This document shows positions 32,114-40,905 of a stretch of 64,000 bases of DNA, one piece after another. The stretch lies in contig NZ_CP093313.1 in NCBI RefSeq assembly GCF_025264625.1, positions 5,146,001 through 5,210,000 of the forward strand. The letters are read 5' to 3'. The notes beneath the pieces were generated by a model. It saw only the letters and a list, made by a program, of their open reading frames with translations. It had not been told where the DNA came from and did not search any database. The position numbers and the translations under genes were made by a program. This stretch comes from Occallatibacter riparius. Its GTDB lineage: Bacteria; Acidobacteriota; Terriglobia; Terriglobales; Acidobacteriaceae. The stretch's first letter is position 1; each line of letters opens with the position of its first letter.

Positions 32114-33313
32114 TTACTGGCCCGTGGGGGCCTGGCCCATCGAAAAGATAGGCAGGTAAAGAGAGATAAGGATGATGACGACCACAAGGCCCATGAAGAT
32201 GAGGATGATGGGCTCGATCAATGCAAGTGCGGCTGTGAGGGCCGTAGCTACGTCTTCTTCGAAGAATTCGGCGACGGAGTTGAGCATCTGCGGCAGCGCG
32301 CCGGTCTGCTCGCCTACCTGGATCATCTCGGTGGCGAGGCCGGGGAAGACGGTTGTGCGCTGAAGCGAGTCGGCCAGCGACTTGCCTTCGCGAACCGTAA
32401 CGATGGAGTTCATTACCGCTTTTGACACGCGGCGCGAAGAGATGGACTTGGCGGCAGTCTCAAGCGAAGGCACGAGCGGCAGGCCGCCGGTGAGCAGTGT
32501 GGAGAGTGTGCGGGCGAACAAGGCGACCTGGTACTTGAGCCAGATCTTGCCGAGGACCGGCATCCTCACGCGTATGACGTCGATGATGTCGCGGCCGCGG
32601 TCAGTGAGCGCAAATCGCCAGAGTCCGAAGGCCACGGCGAGCGCCACGATGATGATGTACAGAATGCTGTGCTGGAGCCATTTGCCGAAGTTCAGCAGGT
32701 AGAGCGTAAGCGTGGGGAGCTTGCTGCCGAGCTGTTCGAAGAGCTCAGCGAATTTGGGAATGACGAACGTGAACATGAACGTCATCAGTCCGATGACGAG
32801 AGCGACGAGCACGCTGGGGTAGATCAGCGATGTGATCAGCTTCTTGCGGAACGTGAGCGTGACGCGCTGGAAGTTGACATAGCGCTCGAGAACCTCCTGC
32901 AGGTTGCCGGAACGCTCGCCTGCAAGCAGGGTGGTGGTGTACATGAGCGGGAATCCGCTCTGCGCTTCGAAGGCGCCGGAGAGGGCTTCACCGGTTTTGA
33001 CGCGGTTGGAGACGTCTTCAAGCTGGCCGGCGAAGTGGGCGTTCTTCTGGATCTTGCCGAGCATCTGGAGCGAGCCCAGGATGGGCAGGCCGGCGCGGAT
33101 GAGCGTGAGGAATTGCTGGTTGAAGATCAGGAATGGCTCGAGCTTGACCTTGCGCTTGGAGAAGAGGCCGCGGCCGCCACGGGCCTTGACGGAAAAGACG
33201 TGATAGCCGGCGTGGGAGAAGCGCAAACGCAACTCCTCGGCAGATGCGGCGGTCTGCACCTGCTCCGATACGCGGCCGCGTTCATCGGCCAGCCTGATGA
33301 CGAACTCTGCCAT
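32114..33313 (-). CDS. pilC: PilC/GspF inner-membrane platform protein
   Basis: The 399-residue protein shows the two tandem GspF domains. The first has FLIFNQQFLTLIRAGLPILG, FSKRKVKLEPF and GEALSGAFEAQ. The second has LFARTLSTLLTGGLPLVPSL, MNSIVTVREGKSLADSL, VFPGLATEMIQVGEQTGALP and the terminal helix PIILIFMGLVVVIILISLYL. It anchors the assembly ATPase and feeds pilin subunits. It is the first gene of the leftward operon. Confidence 0.92.
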   Translation of the reverse strand: MAEFVIRLADERGRVSEQVQTAASAEELRLRFSHAGYHVFSVKARGGRGLFSKRKVKLEPFLIFNQQFLTLIRAGLPILGSLQMLGKIQKNAHFAGQLEDVSNRVKTGEALSGAFEAQSGFPLMYTTTLLAGERSGNLQEVLERYVNFQRVTLTFRKKLITSLIYPSVLVALVIGLMTFMFTFVIPKFAELFEQLGSKLPTLTLYLLNFGKWLQHSILYIIIVALAVAFGLWRFALTDRGRDIIDVIRVRMPVLGKIWLKYQVALFARTLSTLLTGGLPLVPSLETAAKSISSRRVSKAVMNSIVTVREGKSLADSLQRTTVFPGLATEMIQVGEQTGALPQMLNSVAEFFEEDVATALTAALALIEPIILIFMGLVVVIILISLYLPIFSMGQAPTGQ

Positions 33314-33384
33314 GCGGTTCCGGTGGCCGGAGGGACTGAAAAGCCGGCCGTATCCTCTACAAGTTCCTCAGTTTCAAGGGTAAC

Positions 33385-33402
33385 AGTGCTTACAGCACTA
33401 TA
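33385..33402 (-). promoter_or_regulatory. Dyad overlapping a -10-like box upstream of pilC
   Basis: AGTGCT (33385-33390) and AGCACT (33394-33399) form a perfect 6-3-6 palindrome. On the minus strand TATAGT (33402-33397) overlaps its edge and could be a -10 box for the pil-like operon, whose first codon is 72 bases from the dyad. I could not find a good -35. This is a candidate repressor site. Confidence 0.4.
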
Positions 33403-33475
33403 GACGCGGGGGAGGGGCGGAGCGTTCGCTGAGGAAGTTCGACGTTCCGCACAGGTTCGATGCGGGATTCAGAGC

Positions 33476-34156
33476 CTAGTAGCCGTTGGCGACGAGCCAG
33501 GATTCGGTGAGGTCGAAGGCGGGCTTTTGCTGGTCCTGAAGCTGCTGCCAGGCGAGCTTAACGAGGACGTCGGCTTCGAGGTTTACCGGGGCGCCAATCG
33601 CGAGGGAGTGGAGGTTGGTCCGCCAATAGGTGAGGGGTAGGATGGCGATGGAGATCTCGGAGCCGTCTTCGTTCACTCCGGCGATGGTAAGGGAGATGCC
33701 TTCGATGGCTACAGATCCCTTTGAAACCATCCACTTGCGAATGTTTTCCGGAACTGAAACTTTAAGGGTCCAGTCGGTGGTCTGGATGTCGAAGGCAGGG
33801 TCGTCGCGGGAGACGATGGGATCGAGGGCGGTGATGGAGCCGGTGCCGTCGACGTGGCCTTGGACGACGTGGCCGCCGAGAGGACTTCCGGCGGCGGTGG
33901 GCAGTTCGAGATTCACCTTGGAGCCTGGCTGGAGCGCACCGAGCGAGGTTTTGTCCAAGGTTTCGTGAGCGAGGTCGGCGTGGAAGTAGACGGGGTCGAC
34001 GTCGAGGGCGGTGAGGCAGACGCCGGAGACGGCCAGCGAATCGCCTTCACGGAGGCGGGCGGCCAGGCCCGGGGCTTCGACGGTGATGCGGCTGACGCCG
34101 CCGCGGTTCTCAAGGCTGATGAGGGTGCCTGTCTGCTCGACGATGCCGGTGAACAT
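33476..34156 (-). CDS. ribE: Riboflavin synthase, alpha chain
   Basis: The 226-residue enzyme makes riboflavin from two 6,7-dimethyl-8-ribityllumazine molecules. It starts with the signature MFTGIVEQTGTL and has two lumazine-binding barrels, each with GDSLAVSGVCLT / GSVAIEGISLTI and HVVQGHVDGTG-type motifs. The C-terminus is a little longer than usual. No FMN riboswitch is visible upstream, and ribD lies 4.7 kb away as a separate gene. Confidence 0.93.
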   Translation of the reverse strand: MFTGIVEQTGTLISLENRGGVSRITVEAPGLAARLREGDSLAVSGVCLTALDVDPVYFHADLAHETLDKTSLGALQPGSKVNLELPTAAGSPLGGHVVQGHVDGTGSITALDPIVSRDDPAFDIQTTDWTLKVSVPENIRKWMVSKGSVAIEGISLTIAGVNEDGSEISIAILPLTYWRTNLHSLAIGAPVNLEADVLVKLAWQQLQDQQKPAFDLTESWLVANGY

Positions 34157-34174
34157 GGCTCTATTTTAGTGGTT

Positions 34175-34230
34175 AGTGGTTAGTGATGAGTGCTTGGGAC
34201 TCCATCACTGATCACTCATCACTAACCACT
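34175..34230. repeat. 18-bp perfect inverted repeat
   Basis: AGTGGTTAGTGATGAGTG (34175-34192) and CACTCATCACTAACCACT (34213-34230) are exact reverse complements around a 20-base loop. The left arm is preceded by another partial copy (AGTGGTTAGTGGTTAG). It fills nearly all the gap between the STAS gene stop and the riboflavin synthase start on the minus strand, so it could end the upstream transcript or be a mobile palindromic repeat. Confidence 0.8.
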
Positions 34231-34235
34231 GCCCC

Positions 34236-34586
34236 TCAAAAGTGCGTGAAGCCCTTCTCGCCCATTTCGGCGAAGATGCCCAGGAGATTGGTGAGGCCTA
34301 GGAGCTCCTTAACCTTGGGGCCGAGATTGATGAGCTGGAGCTTAACGCCGGCCGACTTTGAGGCGACGTAGAGGCGGACGAGCGTGCCAAGGCCCATGCT
34401 GTCGACCCACTCGAGCTCGGTGAAGTCGAGGATGATGTGTTTGGTGTCGGGGATAAGGCAGTGGACCTTGTTGTAGAGGAAGCTGCAGACACCGGAGACC
34501 AGGCGGCCACGAAGGTGGACGATGATGCATTCGGGTTTACGTTCAGTCTCGACAGTAAGCGAGATAGGGGGTGCTTGCGTGGCCAT
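34236..34586 (-). CDS. STAS-domain anti-anti-sigma factor-like protein
   Basis: The 116-residue protein starts at ATG 34586 after GAGGAAAAAC. It is a single STAS domain: CIIVHLRGRLVSG, HIILDFTELEWVDSMGLGTL, VKLQLINLGPKVKELLGLTN. Ser63 in VDSMGLG is at the place phosphorylated by anti-sigma kinases in SpoIIAA-like proteins. No RsbW-type kinase or sigma factor gene is next to it. Confidence 0.87.
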   Translation of the reverse strand: MATQAPPISLTVETERKPECIIVHLRGRLVSGVCSFLYNKVHCLIPDTKHIILDFTELEWVDSMGLGTLVRLYVASKSAGVKLQLINLGPKVKELLGLTNLLGIFAEMGEKGFTHF

Positions 34587-34716
34587 GTTTTTCCTCGAAG
34601 GGGAAGTCCTGGTGCGGGGAGTTGATTCATTGTGCAGGAAGAACAGGGGATAGGGAAAGAGGGAAATCGAGACAGGGGAGCAAAGAAGATGTGACGAAAG
34701 GGGCAGAGCGGCCGGA

Positions 34717-35433
34717 TCAGGGTCGCTGAAAGCCCTGTAGGTTTTGCTGGAGGCGGAGGGCGTTGGGGTAGGCGTGGCCGTGGGCGGTGTTGTCGAAGAT
34801 GACCCAGGCGTTTCGGTGGGGAGCGATGCGAGCGGCAAGTGTCGAGAGAAACGCGTCGTCGTAGCTGGAGTAATAAGTGCGGGGCGAGCCGTGCAGGCGG
34901 TAGTAGGCAAGGTTGGGGTCGCCTCCGGGATCGAAGGCGTGCTCGGAAGCTTTGGCGGGATCGGCGGCGACACGGGCGATGGCCTGCAGGCGCAGCAGGG
35001 TATCTGATTCGGCGGAGAACCAGGTGGCGTGACGGGGTTCGAGAGCGACATCTCCGGGGTACAGTTCGCGCACGGTTGCGAGGAAGTCGGCGGCCAGGGC
35101 CGAATCCAATGCGAGCGACGGCGGGAGTTGGAAGAGGATGGGGCCGAGCTTCGGGCGTATGGGACCGATTTGATCGAGGAAGGCGCGGAGCAGCGGTTCG
35201 GGATCGCGCAGTTTGGCTTCGTGGGTGATCGTTTTTGGTGCTTTGACGGAGAAGCGGAAATCCGGCGGTGTTTCGGCTGCCCACCGAGCGAAGGTGGCGG
35301 GGCGGTGCGGGCGATAGAAGGTAGTGTTGATTTCGACGCAGTTGAGGGTCTGGGCATAGTGGTGCAGGTGCGAGCCTTCTGCGCTGGGTTTTGCGGGGAG
35401 GGTCCAACCGGCGGTGCCGATGCGGGGTGTCAT
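34717..35433 (-). CDS. DUF72 (YecE-like) protein
   Basis: The 238-residue protein is a DUF72 TIM-barrel: RIGTAGWTLP at the start, LNCVEINTTFYRPH, FRFSVKAPKTITHEAKL, GPILFQLPPSLALD, ALEPRHATWFS and the final VIFDNTAHGHAYPNAL. The Glu in CVEIN, the Lys in VKAPK and the conserved Asp/Asn near the end point to a real but undetermined enzyme activity. It begins at ATG 35433 and is not clearly in an operon. Confidence 0.88.
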   Translation of the reverse strand: MTPRIGTAGWTLPAKPSAEGSHLHHYAQTLNCVEINTTFYRPHRPATFARWAAETPPDFRFSVKAPKTITHEAKLRDPEPLLRAFLDQIGPIRPKLGPILFQLPPSLALDSALAADFLATVRELYPGDVALEPRHATWFSAESDTLLRLQAIARVAADPAKASEHAFDPGGDPNLAYYRLHGSPRTYYSSYDDAFLSTLAARIAPHRNAWVIFDNTAHGHAYPNALRLQQNLQGFQRP

Positions 35434-35729
35434 TCAGGAGATTAGAGTCGCCGAACCGGGCAAAAGGTCATACTGCACTCGATCGAGATGACGAACCACG
35501 GCAGGAGGGCGGTCTCGGTATTCATGGAGCATTGTAGAGCGGGTGTGCAGAGGGCGGCTCTGGGAACCGGTGCTACAACCTCTCCCATGGAGCGCGGAGG
35601 AGTGAGCAGAAGCCCAGGTCGAGGACGGCGAGGAATAGAGAAAACATGGAATGGGTGTAGGAAATATGGGGCCGATCCGACTGGCTGGCGATCGGCCCCA
35701 ATTTCGAGCAGTAGGAGAGAACTCCGGCG
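35434..35729. other. Intergenic region DUF72-phospholipase
   Basis: These 296 bases show no gene. They hold the terminator hairpin described at 35667-35700, and the promoter side of the DUF72 gene. Confidence 0.5.
35667..35700 (-). terminator. Terminator hairpin of the phospholipase-like gene
   Basis: TGGGGCCGATC (35667-35677) and GATCGGCCCCA (35690-35700) form an 11-bp perfect stem with a 12-base loop, 30 bases past the stop of the leftward gene. On the minus strand it is followed by TATTTCC, a modest T tail. Confidence 0.65.
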
Positions 35730-38726
35730 CTACGGCAGGTGGTCCAGGTAGCAGGCCCCGTTAGTCTTCTGGGCGGGCGGCGTAGGGGGAGTCATCCACG
35801 ATGGATTGTTGAAGTCGAAGAATTCGGTCATGTCCATTTGCGCCGCATCGCGCTTCGTGAGTGGAGCGAGGTTGAAGCGAGTCTCAATGAACTTGAGCAT
35901 TGCGGTGTAGTCAGCAACCGTATGCGAAACGTAGTGCTTCTTCGCGAACGGGGAGATGACGACCAGCGGCACCCGGTAGCCGGTATAGGTGAAGTCGCAG
36001 GTGGGGCCGCTGACCTTGGTGCAGACATCGCCCGGCTGCAGGTCGACGGGCTTGATGCCATCGGGGCTTACCGCAGGTTGCGGGGGAACGTGGTCGTAGA
36101 GGCCACCGTTCTCGTCGTAGGTCATGAAGAGCGCCGAACTGTTCCAAGCCGAGCTGGTCATGAGGGCGTTGATGAGCGACTCGGCGTAGGCCTCGCCTCG
36201 CTGGATGTTGGTGGGCATGGAGTCCGAGTCTGAACCGTGTTCGTCGTCTCCATCCATGGACGCCGGCTCGAGCACCACGACCTGAGGGAGCGTGTTGTTC
36301 TGCAGATCGGTGTAGTACTGCGAAATCGGTGCGATGTTTTGCGGATATTGCGAGATTACCGTCTGCGAGTAGCTGAAGTTCTGCAGATAGCTCAGCGTCA
36401 TGAGGCATGAAGCCTGATAGGGCTGCGAGCATTTGCTGTTCTGCGGATTGACATAGATCTTCCAACTCACTCCGGCATCGGTCAGTTCCTGGTAGATTGT
36501 TTTTGCCGTCAGCAGCGCCTGATCGCGGCTGTTGGTTCCGTTCGGATACGCGTATCCCTGGGAGGTGGCGGCGATCATGTACTCGCGGTTGATATTGGTG
36601 CGCGACATGACTGGATGGAACCAGCGGTCGGACGTGGAGAAGTTCGAGGCCATGAAGTAGAGGAAGTTGAGATCGCCGGCATCGTAGTATCCCATGACCC
36701 GAATGCCGTCGGTATCGTAGAAGCCTTCGGCGCGCGAGTCGTGACCGGTGACCCATCCGAAGCCATCGTTCGTTGCCGGGTATCTGCCGACCTGGTCTTC
36801 GTAGCTCCAGTCGACGTGGGCCTCATTCCAGCTCGGGCTGGTGTTCTCAGTGCACATGGTCTTGAGATGAAACGACGTGATGGGATGCGTGGGGTCAAAG
36901 CTGCAATCGGCCGGTGGAGGGTTGTTCGGATTGCAGCCGGGCACGGACGGCGCTGGTCCCTCAAGCGGCGCTTCACCGGTCGTTGGATTGAACTGAGCCA
37001 ATCCGTCGAAGGATATGTCGGCGTAGCCGTTGTCGCGCCAGTACTGCCGCAGCGCGCCGAGATAGTTATCGAGGGAGCGGTTCTCCTGCGTGACCAGAAC
37101 GATGTGGTTGATTACGTCGATTCCGTTGCTGTTGCTGCTGATGTTGAAGGTGGCGCCGACGGTGGTGTCGGCGTCGATGGTGACGGTACAGTTTCCGCTG
37201 CCGGAGCAGGCGCCGGTCCATCCGCCAAACGATGAGCCGGTGCCGGCGGAGGCGGTCAGCGTGACCGCGGTTCCGCTGTTGAAGGTGGCAGTGCAGGTTG
37301 AACCGCAATTGATACCGGATGGAGCACTGGTGATGGTGCCGGAGCCACTGCCCGCGTCCTGAACCGTGAGTTGATAGGTGGGCGGCGGAACTGCGGTGAA
37401 GCTGGCTGTAACGGTGGTGTTGGCGGTGAGGGTCAATGAGCAGGTGGATGTTCCGGAACATGCGCCCGACCATCCGGCGAAAGTAGAGCCGCTGGCTGCA
37501 GCAGCGGTCAGCGTGACGGATGTTCCGCTCGGGAAGCTTGCGGAGCAGGTTGATCCGCAATTGATCCCCGGGGGAGTGCTGGTGACCGTTCCGGTGCCTG
37601 TGCCGGAGTTCTGCACCGTGAGCTGGACCGGCGGTCCAGTTGCCGTATTGAAGGTGGCGGTGACCGACGTTGCAGACGAGAGGACGACGGTGCAGGCGCC
37701 CGTTCCGGAACATGCGCCCGACCACCCGGCGAAGGTCGAGCCGCTGGCTGCAGTAGCCGTCAGCGTGACGGATGTTCCGCTCGGGAAGCTTGCGGAGCAG
37801 GTTAATCCGCAGTTGATTCCCGACGGATTGCTGGTGACGGCACCCGTGCCTGTTCCAGCATCCTGCACCGTGAGCTGAACCGGCGGCACTGTGGATGTAT
37901 TGAAGGTGGCGGTGACCGAGGTTGCAGACGAGAGCGCTACGGTGCAGGTGTCTGTGCCGGTGCAGGCGCCTGACCAACCGGCGAAGGTAGAGCCTGCCGC
38001 TGCCGTGGCCGTGAGCGTGATCGAAGTTCCGCTGGAGAAGGTTGCGGAGCACGTTGACCCGCAGTTAATTCCTGACGGATTGCTCGTGACCGTGCCTGTT
38101 CCTGTTCCCGCATCCTGCACCGTGAGCTGAACCGGCGGCACGGTCGCGGTATTGAAGGTGGCGGTGACCGAAGCTGCAGACTCGAGCGCGACGGTGCACG
38201 TGTCGCTGCCAGTGCAGGCCCCGGACCATCCGGCGAAGGTTGAGCCGGCAGCGGCCGTGGCTGTCAGCGTGACCGATGTTCCAGTGGGAAAGCTTGCGGA
38301 GCACGTCGACCCGCAGTTGATTCCGGAAGGATTGCTGGTGACGGTGCCCGTGCCAGCGCCAGCCAATGCGACAGTGAGCTGCGCCGGCGGGACAGTGGCA
38401 GTGCTGAACGTTGCCGAGACCGAGGTGTCGCCGGAGAGGCTGATATTGCACGATGCTGTGCCGCTGCAGGCGCCGCCCCATCCGGAAAAGGTCATGCCCG
38501 ATGCTGCGGTTGCGGTGAGCGAGATGTTGGTTCCGGCCGGATAGACTGCGGAACATGTCTGACCGCAGTTAATGCCAGATGGCGTACTGGTGATGGTTCC
38601 ATTACCGGTAGGTTGAATAACCAGGAGATAATTTTGTGTAGATACCCTGTTGGTGGAAGAACAAGCGCAAACCAGGCACACAACTGCAAGACAGCAGAAG
38701 CTGTAAATAGATCTGATTGTAGGCAT
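35730..38726 (-). CDS. Phospholipase C-like phosphoesterase lipoprotein with six repeats
   Basis: ATG 38726 starts a signal with a Cys-rich lipobox-like end (LVCACSS), so it is probably a surface or periplasmic lipoprotein; a GTG at 38822 is an alternative start. The N-terminal half is six tandem copies of a domain of about 78 residues. Each has TSxPSGINCGxTC and a later CxGxxxC, a 'bacterial repeat' beta domain with two Cys pairs. The C-terminal half (about 460 residues) is a PF04185 phosphoesterase of the phospholipase C/acid phosphatase type: INHIVLVTQENRSLDNYLGA, GHDSRAEGFYD, VVVLEPASMDGDDEHGSDSD, ALFMTYDENGGLYDHVPPQP and VPLVVISPFAKKHYVSHTVA, which carry the metal-binding residues. Substrate could be phospholipid or another phosphodiester. 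Confidence 0.88.
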   Translation of the reverse strand: MPTIRSIYSFCCLAVVCLVCACSSTNRVSTQNYLLVIQPTGNGTITSTPSGINCGQTCSAVYPAGTNISLTATAASGMTFSGWGGACSGTASCNISLSGDTSVSATFSTATVPPAQLTVALAGAGTGTVTSNPSGINCGSTCSASFPTGTSVTLTATAAAGSTFAGWSGACTGSDTCTVALESAASVTATFNTATVPPVQLTVQDAGTGTGTVTSNPSGINCGSTCSATFSSGTSITLTATAAAGSTFAGWSGACTGTDTCTVALSSATSVTATFNTSTVPPVQLTVQDAGTGTGAVTSNPSGINCGLTCSASFPSGTSVTLTATAASGSTFAGWSGACSGTGACTVVLSSATSVTATFNTATGPPVQLTVQNSGTGTGTVTSTPPGINCGSTCSASFPSGTSVTLTAAAASGSTFAGWSGACSGTSTCSLTLTANTTVTASFTAVPPPTYQLTVQDAGSGSGTITSAPSGINCGSTCTATFNSGTAVTLTASAGTGSSFGGWTGACSGSGNCTVTIDADTTVGATFNISSNSNGIDVINHIVLVTQENRSLDNYLGALRQYWRDNGYADISFDGLAQFNPTTGEAPLEGPAPSVPGCNPNNPPPADCSFDPTHPITSFHLKTMCTENTSPSWNEAHVDWSYEDQVGRYPATNDGFGWVTGHDSRAEGFYDTDGIRVMGYYDAGDLNFLYFMASNFSTSDRWFHPVMSRTNINREYMIAATSQGYAYPNGTNSRDQALLTAKTIYQELTDAGVSWKIYVNPQNSKCSQPYQASCLMTLSYLQNFSYSQTVISQYPQNIAPISQYYTDLQNNTLPQVVVLEPASMDGDDEHGSDSDSMPTNIQRGEAYAESLINALMTSSAWNSSALFMTYDENGGLYDHVPPQPAVSPDGIKPVDLQPGDVCTKVSGPTCDFTYTGYRVPLVVISPFAKKHYVSHTVADYTAMLKFIETRFNLAPLTKRDAAQMDMTEFFDFNNPSWMTPPTPPAQKTNGACYLDHLP

Positions 38727-38845
38727 TGAAACCCAGAGCCCCCGATTGATTTGGATGGCGTGACTCTGCTTTTTGGTTGGGTTAGGCGGAATGAAGATGT
38801 TGCGGTTTTCAGCAATGGCCACGAGGCAGTGGCCGTAAGTCCGGG

Positions 38846-38882
38846 AGTAACGTATACCTAGTAACGTTACAGGAATGTTACT
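38846..38882. promoter_or_regulatory. GTAAC inverted-repeat cluster
   Basis: GTAAC occurs at 38847 and 38861 and its complement GTTAC at 38866 and 38877. The outer AGTAAC (38860-38865) and GTTACT (38877-38882) form an inverted repeat. It lies about 120-155 bases upstream of the phospholipase-like gene start, so it may be an operator, or part of the ribD terminator region. Confidence 0.35.
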
Positions 38883-38899
38883 GGGGACTTATAGCACAC

Positions 38900-40048
38900 T
38901 TATTTGATCGCCTCGGGGTCCACCCGCCATGGATCGCGCAAAAGAGAGCAGATGCCGAGGTCGTTCTCGTAGCGCTCGACTTCTACCGTTCCCATCTGAA
39001 TGGGATGGGCTAGAGCCTTGAAGGCGGGGACGGCGTCGGAGCCCATGATCTGCGGGCTGACGAAGATGTGAACGCGATCGACGAGGCCGCCGGCGAGCAG
39101 CGCAGTGTTGAGGCGCGTGCCTGTTTCGGTGAGCAGGTTGAGGATTCCTTCGGAGCCCAGCATGTCAAGTGCGGCGGGTAACGGGACGCGGCCAGCCTCG
39201 GCAGGTAGTACTTCGACGCGGACACCGCGGCGGGTAAGCTCGGTAATCTTCTTGTCGTCTTTGGAGACGGTGAAGAGGATGACGTCGAAGTCGGCGGTGC
39301 GGACGAGCTTGCAATCGAGCGGCATGCGCAGGGCTGAGTCGAGGATGACGCGCAGGAGCGGCCGGCGGCGGCGGAGGCCGCTGCGGTCGGTGAGGTGCGG
39401 GTCGTCAGCCAGCACGGTGTCGACGCCGACCACGACGGCGTCGGCCTGCCAGCGGAGCGGCTGCACGGCGGCGCGGGCGGCTTCGCTGGTGATCCAGTAG
39501 GGCTCACGGGCCGAATGTTGTCCAGGCGGCGGGGCGATGCGGCCGTCGAGGGTCATGGCCACCTTCATCAGGACGAAGGGGCGCTTGTGCTGGATCCAGC
39601 GGGCGAAGCCCTCGTTGATGCGACGGGCTTCGTTCTCGCAGACGCCGAGTACGGTTTCGAGCCCCGCTGCATGCAGTGCTTCCATGCCGTGGCCGGAGAC
39701 GTTGGGGTTGGGGTCGCCGGTGGCGGCGACTACGCGTTTGACGCCCGCGGCGATGAGCGCCTGGGTGCAGGGGCCGGTGCGGCCGGTGTGATTGCAGGGC
39801 TCGAGCGTGACGTAGGCTGTGCCGCCCTTGAGGCGCGCGGAGGCGTGCTGCTGCGCGACTTTGAGGGCGGCGACTTCGGCGTGGTCGAGCAGATCGTACT
39901 CATGCCATCCCTCGCCGATGACTTGTCCGGCGCAGTCGAGGATGACGCAGCCGACGGCGGGATTGGGTGAGGTGATGCCGATGCCGCGGCGGGCAAGCTC
40001 GAGGGCGCGCTGCATCCAGTAGATGTCTTCTTCGTGCTGGGTTGGCAT
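38900..40048 (-). CDS. ribD: Bifunctional riboflavin deaminase/reductase RibD
   Basis: The 382-residue enzyme catalyses the second and third steps of riboflavin synthesis. The N-terminal CMP/dCMP deaminase-type domain has the zinc ligands His56 (DHAEVAAL), Cys85 and Cys94 (EPCNHTGRTGPC) and the catalytic Glu58. The C-terminal reductase domain has MKVAMTLDGRIA, WITSEAARAAVQPLRWQADA, VGVDTVLADDP and the ending LLTETGTRLNTALLAGGLVD. Usual length for the family. It lies apart from ribE. Confidence 0.95.
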   Translation of the reverse strand: MPTQHEEDIYWMQRALELARRGIGITSPNPAVGCVILDCAGQVIGEGWHEYDLLDHAEVAALKVAQQHASARLKGGTAYVTLEPCNHTGRTGPCTQALIAAGVKRVVAATGDPNPNVSGHGMEALHAAGLETVLGVCENEARRINEGFARWIQHKRPFVLMKVAMTLDGRIAPPPGQHSAREPYWITSEAARAAVQPLRWQADAVVVGVDTVLADDPHLTDRSGLRRRRPLLRVILDSALRMPLDCKLVRTADFDVILFTVSKDDKKITELTRRGVRVEVLPAEAGRVPLPAALDMLGSEGILNLLTETGTRLNTALLAGGLVDRVHIFVSPQIMGSDAVPAFKALAHPIQMGTVEVERYENDLGICSLLRDPWRVDPEAIK

Positions 40049-40102
40049 GGTATCCGCTCTGGGGAAAGTGTAAAGGACGGGGACAAAGGGACAAGAGGGC
40101 TA

Positions 40103-40807
40103 TTACGGCTTCTCTCTGGCCCGCTGAATTGCGCGCATCTGTTTTCCGATGGGGCTGCGATTGACGGCGAGTTGGAATGCAAGTCCGATGAGGTTGCCGG
40201 TGGCCCAGTAAAGCGAGAGGCCGGAGGCGTAGTGCCACAGGGTGAACCCCATGATCAGCGGCATGACGACGGCGAGGATTCGCCGCTGCGATGGATCGGC
40301 ACCGGGCATAGGGGTGATCCATTGAGTGAGAAACATGCTGGCGATAATCACGAGCGGCAGGATGTGCAGAGGGTCCGGTGCGGCAAGATCGGGCAGCCAC
40401 AGCCATGCAGCGTGCCGCAACTCGGGGGCGTGCTGCAGCACGCGGTAGCAGGCAAACAGCAGAGGCATTTGCAGAAGGGCGGGAAGGCAGCCGCCGTACA
40501 TGTTTGCGCCTTCGGCTTTGTAGATGGCCGTCATCTCCGCGTTCATCTCGGCGCGCCTGGGATCGTTCAGCTTAAGACCGGCGTATTGCTTGCGAATGGC
40601 GTCGAGCTTGGGTTGAACGCGCATCACTTTGAGGGAAGACTTCACTGCGAGGAGCCGCGGCCAGAGCAAGACGAGATTGAAGGCGACAGTGAGGAGGATG
40701 ATTGCCCAGCCCCAATTGGCTATGGCGTGGCTGTAGATGAGCCGTAGAGCAAGATAGAGCGGCGTGGCGAGAAAGCGCAGCCAGCCGAAGTCGGGTTGCG
40801 AGACCAA
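40103..40807 (-). CDS. YidC/Oxa1-like membrane insertase paralogue
   Basis: The TTG at 40807 has AAGGAAAGG at ideal distance; an ATG at 40849 is possible. The 234-residue product has a five-helix YidC core without the large periplasmic domain. The family landmarks are SHAIANWGWAIILLTVAFN, MRVQPKLDAIRKQY, AIYKAEGANMYGGCLPALLQ and the last helices LPLVIIASMFLTQWIT and GLSLYWATGNLIG. Asn44 lies where the conserved positive groove arginine (R366 in E. coli YidC) should be. The gene is not next to rpmH/rnpA, so it is a second, specialised copy. It may insert particular membrane proteins; inferred. Confidence 0.85.
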   Translation of the reverse strand: MVSQPDFGWLRFLATPLYLALRLIYSHAIANWGWAIILLTVAFNLVLLWPRLLAVKSSLKVMRVQPKLDAIRKQYAGLKLNDPRRAEMNAEMTAIYKAEGANMYGGCLPALLQMPLLFACYRVLQHAPELRHAAWLWLPDLAAPDPLHILPLVIIASMFLTQWITPMPGADPSQRRILAVVMPLIMGFTLWHYASGLSLYWATGNLIGLAFQLAVNRSPIGKQMRAIQRAREKP

Positions 40808-40905
40808 GATGCACCTTTCCTTCCGGGCGAGAGGCCCAGTTTCAGTCAAAGCAAGACGAATGCACGGCCACGGATGTGGCGCGGTACGGCTTCAGTGAAC
40901 TGAAA

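Noticed and set aside
33403..34235. FMN riboswitch near riboflavin genes
   Set aside because: The gap before ribE is under 80 bases and filled by an inverted repeat; the conserved RFN boxes are not present there or before ribD.
35730..38726. CRISPR-like array suggested by regular repeats
   Set aside because: The periodicity of about 235-240 bases is coding: it equals tandem protein domains in one open frame, not short repeats with unique spacers.
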